Shown in pieces: positions 1 to 4,973 of a stretch of 5,527 bases of DNA. Where the stretch lies: NCBI GenBank assembly GCA_944385065.1, contig CALWVX010000117.1:1-5527 (forward strand). The letters run 5' to 3'. Source of the DNA: an uncultured Oscillospiraceae bacterium (lineage in GTDB: Bacteria > Bacillota > Clostridia > Oscillospirales > Oscillospiraceae). The position numbers were made by a program, and so were the translations under genes. Below the pieces are notes generated by a model. It did no database searches and was not told where the DNA came from. It worked only from the letters and a program-made list of their open reading frames with translations. Every line of letters starts with the position of its first letter. Position 1 is the stretch's first letter.

Positions 1-624
1 TTCTACTCCATGCGCCGGCGCACCCGCTCGGTGCTGATGAACGTGAACAACATCCCCATGATGAACGCCGACATCGTAACCGGCGTCTCCCTGTGCCTGC
101 TGTTCGTGGCGGTGTTCGGCCTGTGGAACGAGTTCGCCGCCAACTACCGCATCACCCTCAACCTCTTCGGCACCCTGTACCGCATCACCTTCCCGGAGCT
201 GTCCCTGGGCTTTGGCACCATGCTCATCGCCCATATCACCTTCAACATCCCCTATGTCATCCTCTCCGTGGGCCCCAAGCTGCGGCAGATGGACGGCAAT
301 CTGGTGGACGCGGCCCGGGACCTGGGCTGCACCTGGATCGGGGCCTTTTTCAAGGTGATCCTGCCCGAGATCAAGCCGGGCATCGTCTCCGGCGCTCTGA
401 TCGCCTTTACCATGAGCGTGGACGATTTCGTCATCTCCTACTTTACCGCGGGCACCTCGGTGTCCACTCTGGCCATGGAGATCTATTCCATGGCCCGCAG
501 GCGGGTCTCTCCGGAGATCAACGCCGTGTCCACCCTGCTCTTTGTGGTGGTGCTGCTGCTCCTGGTGGTGGTCAACCTCCGGGAGGCCAGACAGACCAAA
601 GCGGAGGCCGGGCGGGCGTCCTGA
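1..624 (+). CDS. potC: Spermidine/putrescine ABC transporter permease PotC, 5' truncated
   Basis: Inner-membrane permease subunit of the PotABCD polyamine importer, working with a second permease, the ATPase PotA and the binding protein PotD. The frame is open from the first base, and 207 residues are visible before TGA at 622-624. Against the roughly 260 residues usual for PotC, about 55-65 N-terminal residues (first membrane helix) lie outside the window. Visible hydrophobic helices fall around residues 24-40, 67-90, 128-142 and 170-192. The cytoplasmic EAA loop that contacts the ATPase is clear at about residues 102-124 (VDAARDLG...ILPEIKPG). The downstream SVDDFVISYF and ARRRVSPEINA segments are typical of PotC. 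A 59-bp gap separates it from potD, with only a weak 4-bp stem near 634-645 and no T-run, so co-transcription is likely. The PotC assignment rather than PotB rests on the C-terminal motifs and on adjacency to potD. Confidence 0.93.
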   Translation, partial: FYSMRRRTRSVLMNVNNIPMMNADIVTGVSLCLLFVAVFGLWNEFAANYRITLNLFGTLYRITFPELSLGFGTMLIAHITFNIPYVILSVGPKLRQMDGNLVDAARDLGCTWIGAFFKVILPEIKPGIVSGALIAFTMSVDDFVISYFTAGTSVSTLAMEIYSMARRRVSPEINAVSTLLFVVVLLLLVVVNLREARQTKAEAGRAS

Positions 625-669
625 CGATCTTATGACCGGACGGTCTGAGATAATAATAATCCAAAAACT

Positions 670-686
670 GGAGGAATGATCAATTG
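670..686 (+). promoter_or_regulatory. Ribosome binding site and TTG start of potD
   Basis: GGAGG at 670-674 lies 9 nt before TTG at 684-686. This TTG opens directly into a complete lipoprotein signal peptide (MKKVLVLTL...). The ATG at 676-678 is out of frame and too close to the Shine-Dalgarno core, and no in-frame ATG precedes the signal peptide. TTG is therefore the best start and may set a lower translation rate. Confidence 0.85.
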
Positions 687-1838
687 AAAAAAGTTCTTGT
701 GCTGACCCTGACCCTTGCCATGGTGATGTCCCTGGCCCTGTCCGGCTGTTCGGTGGAGCGGGTGGATGAGAGCGGCGATTACAGCCACACCGCCGGCGAC
801 GGCTCCGCCCCCTCCGGCTCCGATGCCCAGCCCTCCGGGGACCGGGTGGTCAACGTGTGCTCCTGGGGCGAGTACCTCGACATGAGCCTCATTGAGGAAT
901 TTGAGGCCCAGACCGGCATCACCGTCAACTATAAGACCACCGACAGCAACGAGACCCTGTACTCCCTGCTGGAGAACGGCGGCAGCGACTTCGACGTGGT
1001 GGTCCCCTCCGACTACATGATCTCCCAGCTCATTGAGGAGGACAGACTGCAGCCCCTGGACTACTCCAAGATCCCCAACTTCGAGAAGATCGCCGACCGG
1101 TTCAAGAACCTGTCCTACGATCCGGAGAACCTGTACACCGTGCCCTACACCTGGGGCACCCTGGGCATCATCTACAACACCACCATGGTGGACGAGCCCA
1201 TCACCAGCTGGAGCGTGATGTTTGACGACAGCTACGCCGGCAACGTCATCCTCATCGACAACCCCCGGGACGCCATCGGCATGGCCCTGTACTATCTGGG
1301 CTACTCGGTGAACACCACCGACGAGGCCCAGATCCGGGAGGCGGCCGAGCTGGTGTCCAACGCCTGGGCCAACGGCGTGTACCAGGGCAAGACCATGGAC
1401 GGCATCTTCCAGATCATGGAGGGCGGCAATGCCGCCATCGGCACCTACTACGCCGGCGACTACCTGACCATGCTGGAGAACAACCCCGACCTGGCCTACG
1501 TCATTCCCGACGAGGGCTCCAACTGGTTCGTGGACGCCATGTGCATCCTGAAGGACGCCAAGAATGTGGACGAGGCCCACGAGTGGATCAACTTCATCGC
1601 CTCCACCGACGCCAACCTGCGCAACATGGACTTCATCTGGTACGCCTCCCCCAACGAGGAGGCCCTGGAGATGTACCCCGAGTGGTACGAGGAGCAGTAC
1701 GGCGAGCCCTTGGATCAGGAGCTGTACGAGATCATGGCCGCCCCCCAGGAGGTGCTGGACCGCTGCGAGGCCTATCTGGTCCTGCCCCAGGAGACCCGCA
1801 CCCTGTACAACGATCTGTGGATCGAGCTGGGCGCGTGA
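684..1838 (+). CDS. potD: Polyamine ABC transporter substrate-binding lipoprotein PotD
   Basis: Extracellular, membrane-anchored receptor that captures spermidine or putrescine and delivers it to the PotBC permease. The product is 384 residues, slightly longer than E. coli PotD (about 348) because of a tether. Residues 1-21 are a lipoprotein signal peptide with lipobox LSGC at 19-22, so Cys22 is the predicted lipidation site. A Ser/Gly/Asp/Pro-rich linker runs to about 53. The periplasmic-binding-protein type 2 fold starts at VVNVCSWGEY (55-64). Recalling E. coli PotD ligand contacts, WGEY (61-64) matches the W/E/Y cluster, SDY (109-111) the S/Y pair, D284 the D257 that anchors an amine, and Y320 the position of Y293. 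At the D168/E171 positions this protein has N193 and D196, and F282 replaces W255, so the exact polyamine preference is uncertain. It is the last gene of the operon before the 1864-1895 hairpin. Confidence 0.95.
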   Translation: MKKVLVLTLTLAMVMSLALSGCSVERVDESGDYSHTAGDGSAPSGSDAQPSGDRVVNVCSWGEYLDMSLIEEFEAQTGITVNYKTTDSNETLYSLLENGGSDFDVVVPSDYMISQLIEEDRLQPLDYSKIPNFEKIADRFKNLSYDPENLYTVPYTWGTLGIIYNTTMVDEPITSWSVMFDDSYAGNVILIDNPRDAIGMALYYLGYSVNTTDEAQIREAAELVSNAWANGVYQGKTMDGIFQIMEGGNAAIGTYYAGDYLTMLENNPDLAYVIPDEGSNWFVDAMCILKDAKNVDEAHEWINFIASTDANLRNMDFIWYASPNEEALEMYPEWYEEQYGEPLDQELYEIMAAPQEVLDRCEAYLVLPQETRTLYNDLWIELGA

Positions 1839-1863
1839 CCTCCGCCGCTTTTTCGACCCCTTC

Positions 1864-1895
1864 CGCGTCCCCGCCCATTCCAGGGCGGGGGCGCG
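1864..1895 (+). terminator. GC-rich hairpin terminating the pot operon
   Basis: Arms 1864-1876 (CGCGTCCCCGCCC) and 1883-1895 (GGGCGGGGGCGCG) pair over 13 bp with one G-T wobble and a 6-nt loop. It begins 25 nt after the potD stop. The following bases (TCTGCTTTCT) are only moderately T-rich, so termination may be partial or factor-assisted. An outer GACCCC/GGGGTC pair (1855-1860, 1910-1915) could extend or compete with the stem. Confidence 0.65.
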
Positions 1896-1923
1896 TCTGC
1901 TTTCTGCGCGGGGTCCCGTGAAA

Positions 1924-1954
1924 AAATTCCCGGGAATCCCAAATTCCCGGGAAT
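1924..1954. repeat. Tandem copies of a 12-bp palindrome, ATTCCCGGGAAT
   Basis: The 14-mer AAATTCCCGGGAAT occurs at 1924-1937 and again at 1941-1954, separated by CCC. Each contains the perfect palindrome ATTCCCGGGAAT (1926-1937 and 1943-1954), with a 17-bp centre-to-centre distance. The second copy overlaps the proposed -35 element of the downstream small gene. The pair could be a double operator for a dimeric regulator or form small RNA hairpins at the 3' end of the pot transcript. The repeat is directly visible; its role is not known. Confidence 0.7.
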
Positions 1955-1980
1955 GGTTCCGCCCGAACCGGGGCATACTG
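1951..1980 (+). promoter_or_regulatory. Candidate sigma-G (forespore) promoter of the small gene
   Basis: GAATG at 1951-1955 and CATACTG at 1974-1980, 18 bp apart, resemble the Bacillus sigma-G pattern (gnATR, about 18 bp, CATnnTA), differing at the last -10 base. Transcription would begin near 1987, giving a leader of about 25 nt before the ATG at 2012. No convincing sigma-A -35 element sits at the matching distance. The match is short and recalled from the Bacillus consensus, so it is a hypothesis. Confidence 0.35.
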
Positions 1981-2011
1981 GGGACATCTCAATCAAAGGA
2001 GGATGTTTCCC

Positions 2012-2179
2012 ATGAGCAGACCCAAGGACAAGCAGGAGCGCGACAAGAAGCAGGGCCGGGATCTCCGGGGCAGCGCGCCCATCGCCGGCCAGAACCGCAC
2101 CGACCCCGACACCAACGCCCAGGACCCCATGGCCGGCCGGGAGGAGATGCGCATGAAGCGGGAAGGACATGACATGTGA
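2012..2179 (+). CDS. Small, highly charged hydrophilic protein (55 aa), function unknown
   Basis: The frame runs ATG 2012 to TGA 2177-2179. A near-perfect Shine-Dalgarno, AAAGGAGG (1995-2002), lies 9 nt upstream, which is the main argument that this short gene is real. I do not recognise the protein. Of 55 residues, 24 are charged (8 Arg, 5 Lys, 7 Asp, 4 Glu). There is no Cys, Trp, Tyr, Phe or Val, no membrane segment and no signal peptide. It begins MSRPKDKQERDKKQGRDLRG, has an Asn/Asp/Thr-rich middle and ends in a Met/Arg/Glu-rich tail (five Met in total). Such composition suggests a disordered or nucleic-acid-associated protein and resembles minor small acid-soluble spore proteins in style, though no SASP signature is visible. 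The sigma-G-like promoter upstream would fit a spore role. It appears monocistronic. Confidence 0.75.
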   Translation: MSRPKDKQERDKKQGRDLRGSAPIAGQNRTDPDTNAQDPMAGREEMRMKREGHDM

Positions 2180-2199
2180 CCAGCCCCGGGAGGGACAGG

Positions 2200-2227
2200 T
2201 TCACATAATGTTCACGAAAAATTCCAG
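2200..2227 (+). promoter_or_regulatory. PhoP-box-like direct repeats
   Basis: TTCACA (2200-2205) and TTCACG (2211-2216) are repeated with an exact 11-bp period and a 5-nt spacer. A degraded third unit, TTCCAG, lies at 2222-2227 in the same phase. Bacillus-type PhoP sites are direct TTHACA hexamers about 5 nt apart. A weak sigma-A-like pair, TGGAGA (2241-2246) and TATAGA (2264-2269) with 17-bp spacing, lies downstream at a suitable distance. No protein gene follows on this strand before 4974, so a regulated transcript here would be non-coding. Confidence 0.3.
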
Positions 2228-2268
2228 ATTTGGTGAAGAATGGAGACAGAGGATATGGTATCGTATAG

Positions 2269-2293
2269 ACAGATCAGAACTTGATCTGTTTTC
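2269..2293 (+). terminator. Dyad plus T-run: terminator of the small gene, or an operator
   Basis: ACAGATCA (2269-2276), a 5-nt spacer and TGATCTGT (2282-2289) form a perfect 8-bp stem. T2289-T2292 then gives TTTT before CCTCC. It lies about 90 nt after the small gene's stop and points the right way to end its transcript. The stem is AT-rich for this genome and therefore weak as a terminator. The same 21-bp dyad would also suit a dimeric repressor, and it coincides with the start expected from the weak promoter at 2241-2269. Confidence 0.5.
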
Positions 2294-2298
2294 CTCCT

Positions 2299-2321
2299 AA
2301 AAAGCGCGGCTCAGGCCGTGC
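2299..2321 (-). terminator. Intrinsic terminator for minus-strand transcription
   Basis: Read on the minus strand, GCACGGC (2321-2315), tetraloop CTGA and GCCGCGC (2310-2304) form a 7-bp stem with one G-T wobble, followed immediately by TTTTT (2303-2299). This is a compact classical intrinsic terminator. It ends transcription coming from the sulfatase-fold gene, or from a separate minus-strand RNA, and lies back to back with the plus-strand dyad at 2269-2293. It sits about 340 nt beyond the only minus-strand stop codon (2658). Confidence 0.6.
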
Positions 2322-2527
2322 GAAACCAGTCCGGCACACGCGCGAAGACCGGACGGGAGGCCGGCCCCCCGCCTGATGAGAGGGCCGCCTGCTTCCCCCC
2401 TCGGCGCGGAGGACGCGCCATACTGCCGCTCCAGCGGGTTTGCTCCTGGGCGGCAGACCAAAAGGCTCCCGCCTGACCGGCGGTTTCCAGATATGATTAC
2501 CTCCCTCTTTCTTCTCTTTACCAACAC
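2322..2527 (-). other. Structured non-coding interval, possible RNA gene or long 3' UTR
   Basis: No frame here has a credible start with a ribosome binding site. Several hairpins occur in series: GTCCGG/CCGGAC (2329-2334 with 2349-2354), GGCGCG/CGCGCC with a 5-nt loop (2403-2408 with 2414-2419), and a longer stem CTGCCGC-CCAG / CTGG-GCGGCAG with one bulged T (2423-2434 with 2446-2456, 11-nt loop). CCGCC/GGCGG near 2475-2490 adds another. The block lies between the minus-strand terminator at 2299-2321 and the strong stem at 2528-2565. I compared it by eye with SRP RNA, RNase P RNA, tmRNA, 6S RNA and common riboswitches and recognised none. Strand is inferred from the T5-ended terminator. Confidence 0.35.
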
Positions 2528-2565
2528 AGGACCGGGGGCCCGCCGTTCGGCGGGTCCCCGGTCCT
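2528..2565. terminator. Very stable 17-bp stem-loop, probable (bidirectional) terminator
   Basis: Bases 2528-2544 pair with 2549-2565 over 17 bp with one G-T wobble and a 4-nt loop (GTTC). Bases after the stem are TGTTATTG-like on the plus strand and TGTGTTGG-like on the minus strand, so U-tracts are poor on both sides. It lies about 90 nt beyond the stop codon of the minus-strand sulfatase-fold gene and is the nearest strong candidate to end that transcript. The better T5-ended terminator further on (2299-2321) suggests readthrough or processing here. Confidence 0.6.
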
Positions 2566-2657
2566 GTTATTGATGGGTCCGGCCCCGGCTGGAGAGAAGC
2601 CGCCGGGACCGGCGCTGTTTGGAAAAAACAGGCGTGTTCCGGCCCGGCGCGGGGCCG

Positions 2658-4664
2658 TCACCCCAGCGCCAAGCGGTAATAGTCATAGTCCAGCACCGTG
2701 GCGGAGTAGGCCACCCGGTTCTGCACGTCGGCCACCATCTCGGCCACCTCCTGGGGGTCGGGCTCCGCGCCGTCCCATCGGGTGAACTGGTCGGTGGTGG
2801 AGTCGTACCAGCCGGCGGAATTGATAAAGCTGTAATTGGCGAAGATGATCAGGGCGGGCTCGTCGGACAGAATGTCCGACCCCATCATCAGCCGGGAGTC
2901 GTACTCCAGGCCGAACAGGTTGGACAGGGTGGGCAGAATGTCCAGACTGGAGCAGTACTTGTCCACATGGACGGGCTCCTCCATGCCGGCGCTCCACAGG
3001 ATCAGGGTGTTCTCATAGATCTCGAACACCGGGTCCACCGGGTGGCCCAGCAGCTCGCTGTACTCCTCGTCGGTGAGGCCGTAGGGGTAGTGGTCGGCGG
3101 ACAGGACGATCACTGTGTCCTCCAGCTGCCCCGCCGCCTCCAGCTGGTCCAGCAGGCTGGTCATGGCCGCCTCCAGCTCCAGCTGGCTGGCTAGATAGCA
3201 CTTGACCGGTTCGCTGTAGGGCAGGTCTTTGACCTCATCATAGTGGCGGGCGGACATGGCGTTCTCCTCCAGGGTATAGTTCAGATGACCGCTGACGGTG
3301 AGCATGTACACCATGAACTGGTCCTCGTCCACGAACATGGGGACGGCCTTCTCCATCATCTCCAGGTCGGAGGGGGGGAACTGGCCGGCGGACTCCATCT
3401 GCAGGCCCTGGCCGATGGCGTAGTACTCATATCCCATGTTGGGGTGGGACAGGTTCCGGTCGTAGTAGTCGTACAGGTAGTCGTGGAAGGCCAGGGTGCG
3501 GTAGCTCTCCCGCCGGAACTGGCTGCCCAGGGAGAAGGGCATGTAGTTTTCAGAGGACAGAGAGTAGCTCCACACCCCCGACTTGGGGATCAGGCTGGTG
3601 GTGGTCACATACTCGCCGTCCGAGGTGGACACCCCCCACAGGGGGGTGTAGAAGTGGTCGAAGACGAAGCCCTGGTGGGACAGCTTCCACAGCGTGGGGG
3701 TGCGCTCCGGGTCCAGGGCGGCGGTGGAGAAGCTCTCCGCCACGATCCAGATGAGATTCTTGCCCTCGAAATATCCCGTCCACTCATTTTCCGGAGTGGG
3801 CTCCCGCTGGGCGAACCACTGGTTGGCCAGGAGCAGGTTCTCATCCGTCTCCCCCTGGACCAGGGCGTCGAAGTCGATGTCCATGGCGTGGACCCTCGGC
3901 TGGCCGTCGGGATCGTCCGGCTGAAAGGCACTGACGTCGGGGGGCAGGCTGTCCGGGTCCACCGGATCAGACTGAATGGGGTCCTCGTCGTCCGGGTCGA
4001 TGCCGAAGAACACCCGGCGCAGCTCCAGCTGGGTCTGGGTGACCATGCCGAAGTACTGCACCTCCAGTTCGGGCACCGCCGCCTGGGTGTAGATGTACCG
4101 CAGGGAGAGCACCCCGCCGCCGCACAGCATGACAATGCCCATGGAGACCAGCTGGGCCAGAACGGCCAGCAGGACCCACCGCAGCCGCCTGGGGTGGGCC
4201 AGAGTCTGCTCGCCCACAATGCGCCGGCGGAAGAGAACGGCCAGTGCGATGGGGATGACCATCAGCACCACCACGAACCAGTTGAGCAGCACCTCCCCGG
4301 CGGCGGTATGCCCGAAGGACTCGGCCACCATCAGCATTTTGGTGATGGAAAACAGGCTGAAAAAGGTTTTGAACAGCCGGTAATAAATGGCCTGAGAGCC
4401 CAGCCAGACGGAGAGCAGGGCGGTGCACAGCACCAGAAAAAACCGCCCCTTCCGGGGGGAGACCCCGCCGCACAGAAGTCCCAGCAGCAGCGAGAGGGGG
4501 ATGGAGAACAAAAAGGTGAACACCGCCCCCGCCGGAGACAGGGACTGGAAGCAGGACAGCTTCAGCACCAGTTCCTCATAGTAGAGGACGGCCAGAAAAA
4601 ACGCGGAAGGGGCCGCCAGCCGCCGCCAGTGGGGCCACAGCGCGTTTCCCCTGGAAAAAACCAT
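2658..4664 (-). CDS. LTA synthase family protein (sulfatase-fold phosphoglycerol transferase)
   Basis: Likely transfers glycerol-phosphate from phosphatidylglycerol to a cell-envelope acceptor on the outer membrane face, as LtaS does when polymerising lipoteichoic acid. The product is 668 residues from ATG 4664, similar to LtaS (about 650). Five hydrophobic helices occur near 19-37, 47-67, 74-95, 125-145 and 163-186, the LtaS topology. An acidic, Pro-rich linker (about 222-259) leads to the extracellular alkaline-phosphatase/sulfatase domain. Motifs match LtaS: VAES with metal ligand Glu310; STSDGE with nucleophile Thr347; YDR with Arg403; SGHLNY with His460; SADHY with Asp524-His525. The start at 4664 is set by GGAGGTG at 4671-4677; the in-frame GTG at 4671-4673 overlaps that site. 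A near-consensus promoter precedes it and cstA is divergent. No glycolipid-synthesis genes are adjacent, so LTA polymerase, primase or another phosphoglycerol transferase cannot be told apart. It is not a true sulfatase, as the Cys/Ser formylglycine motif is missing. Confidence 0.88.
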   Translation of the reverse strand: MVFSRGNALWPHWRRLAAPSAFFLAVLYYEELVLKLSCFQSLSPAGAVFTFLFSIPLSLLLGLLCGGVSPRKGRFFLVLCTALLSVWLGSQAIYYRLFKTFFSLFSITKMLMVAESFGHTAAGEVLLNWFVVVLMVIPIALAVLFRRRIVGEQTLAHPRRLRWVLLAVLAQLVSMGIVMLCGGGVLSLRYIYTQAAVPELEVQYFGMVTQTQLELRRVFFGIDPDDEDPIQSDPVDPDSLPPDVSAFQPDDPDGQPRVHAMDIDFDALVQGETDENLLLANQWFAQREPTPENEWTGYFEGKNLIWIVAESFSTAALDPERTPTLWKLSHQGFVFDHFYTPLWGVSTSDGEYVTTTSLIPKSGVWSYSLSSENYMPFSLGSQFRRESYRTLAFHDYLYDYYDRNLSHPNMGYEYYAIGQGLQMESAGQFPPSDLEMMEKAVPMFVDEDQFMVYMLTVSGHLNYTLEENAMSARHYDEVKDLPYSEPVKCYLASQLELEAAMTSLLDQLEAAGQLEDTVIVLSADHYPYGLTDEEYSELLGHPVDPVFEIYENTLILWSAGMEEPVHVDKYCSSLDILPTLSNLFGLEYDSRLMMGSDILSDEPALIIFANYSFINSAGWYDSTTDQFTRWDGAEPDPQEVAEMVADVQNRVAYSATVLDYDYYRLALG

Positions 4665-4670
4665 GTGGGA

Positions 4671-4677
4671 CACCTCC
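4671..4677 (-). promoter_or_regulatory. Ribosome binding site fixing the start of the sulfatase-fold gene
   Basis: On the minus strand GGAGGTG (4677-4671) lies 6 nt before ATG (4664-4662). An upstream in-frame GTG (4673-4671) would add three residues but forms part of the Shine-Dalgarno sequence itself, so the ATG is preferred. Confidence 0.8.
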
Positions 4678-4694
4678 CGGAGATTGTTAGGCCA

Positions 4695-4723
4695 ATTGTA
4701 CTGGATATGGTCTGTCTTGTCAA
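4695..4723 (-). promoter_or_regulatory. Strong sigma-A promoter of the sulfatase-fold gene
   Basis: On the minus strand a perfect -35 TTGACA (4723-4718), a 17-bp spacer and -10 TACAAT (4700-4695, one mismatch) are present. Transcription should start near 4688, giving a leader of about 24 nt. Such a near-consensus element suggests strong, housekeeping-type expression. No operator is evident inside it. Confidence 0.88.
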
Positions 4724-4812
4724 TGCGCAGTCGGACTGGGAAAAACAGGCGGTGCCTCGGGCACGGCGGCGGTCAGTTATCATAATACCTGATTTTTCTC
4801 TTGCATTTTAAG

Positions 4813-4838
4813 ATTTTCTGTGAAAATAACCATTTTCT
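4813..4838 (+). repeat. ATTTTCT direct repeats with an internal inverted copy, upstream of cstA
   Basis: ATTTTCT occurs at 4813-4819 and 4832-4838 with a 12-nt gap. GAAAAT (4822-4827) between them is the inverse of ATTTTC and forms a dyad with either copy. The second copy covers the position of the -35 hexamer (TTTTCT, 4833-4838) for the cstA promoter. An activator or repressor binding here would control cstA. LytTR-type regulators, which in some bacteria control CstA/BtsT pyruvate transporters, also bind direct repeats about 12-13 nt apart; a link is speculative. Confidence 0.35.
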
Positions 4839-4861
4839 ATTGAAGGAAGATGTGATATACT
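4833..4861 (+). promoter_or_regulatory. Extended -10 promoter of cstA
   Basis: TGTG at 4851-4854 followed by A and TATACT (4856-4861) is a Gram-positive extended -10 element with one mismatch to TATAAT. The -35 position at 17-bp spacing reads TTTTCT, a poor match, consistent with dependence on the extended -10 or on an activator. Transcription would start around 4867-4869, giving a leader of about 106 nt. Confidence 0.7.
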
Positions 4862-4874
4862 GCAATCGTTTGCG
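4861..4874 (+). promoter_or_regulatory. cre-like CcpA operator at the cstA transcription start
   Basis: TGCAATCGTTTGCG matches the cre pattern WTGNAANCGNWNNCW at eight of ten defined positions (the outermost W positions differ) and holds the dyad GCAA-TCGT-TTGC. It overlaps the end of the -10 and the predicted start site, a position where CcpA would block initiation. Carbon catabolite repression is sensible for a carbon-starvation transporter, which raises the plausibility. Confidence 0.45.
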
Positions 4875-4876
4875 AA

Positions 4877-4924
4877 GGGCGGCAGGTCACGCGTGCCGCC
4901 CTGCACAAGACGGCGGGCCCGCCG
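4877..4924 (+). other. Two GC-rich stem-loops in the cstA leader
   Basis: GGGCGGCA (4877-4884) pairs with TGCCGCCC (4894-4901) over 8 bp with a 9-nt loop. CGGCGGGCCCGCCG (4911-4924) is a perfect 14-bp palindrome. Neither is followed by a T-run, so they are not plain terminators. They lie in the 5' untranslated region and end 36 nt before the Shine-Dalgarno GGAG (4961-4964). They may stabilise the mRNA or bind a regulator. No known riboswitch class was recognised. Confidence 0.5.
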
Positions 4925-4973
4925 GAGGGCGGGGCGCTGGTTAAGAAGAGAAGAAATCAAGGAGAGTGAGAGT

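Noticed and set aside
634..645. GACCGGACGGTC between potC and potD as an intercistronic terminator
   Set aside because: Only a 4-bp stem is possible and no T-run follows; the genes appear to be co-transcribed.
1955..1969. GGTTC-N5-GAACC inverted repeat, considered as a LexA box
   Set aside because: The half-sites are in the opposite order to the Gram-positive CGAAC-N4-GTTCG box and there is no SOS-type gene.
630..1976. 448-codon open frame on the minus strand opposite potD
   Set aside because: It is exactly antisense to potD, gives a His/Gly/Val-rich low-complexity protein without domains, and arises from GC-rich third positions of potD.
2400..2500. Short matches to FMN (CCGGCGGT), cobalamin (GGGAAGC) and SRP RNA (GTCAGG) motifs
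   Set aside because: The fragments lie on opposite strands or in the wrong order, and the long conserved cores of those RNAs are absent.
2297..2527. 76-codon minus-strand frame starting with GTG
   Set aside because: No Shine-Dalgarno before the GTG, product without recognisable features, and its 3' end runs through the intrinsic terminator at 2299-2321.
2376..2573. 65-codon plus-strand frame
   Set aside because: No ribosome binding site before the ATG, Pro/Arg-rich composition, and it runs through the 17-bp hairpin.
4741..4764. Hairpin GTGCC/GGCAC followed by T5 on the minus strand
   Set aside because: Only a 5-bp stem with a 3-nt loop, six bases separate it from the T-run, and no minus-strand gene lies upstream in the window to be terminated.
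3243..4811. 522-codon open frame on the plus strand opposite the LTA-synthase-like gene
   Set aside because: Antisense shadow rich in Gly, Gln, His and Val with no motif; the minus-strand product carries all catalytic motifs, a promoter and a ribosome binding site.
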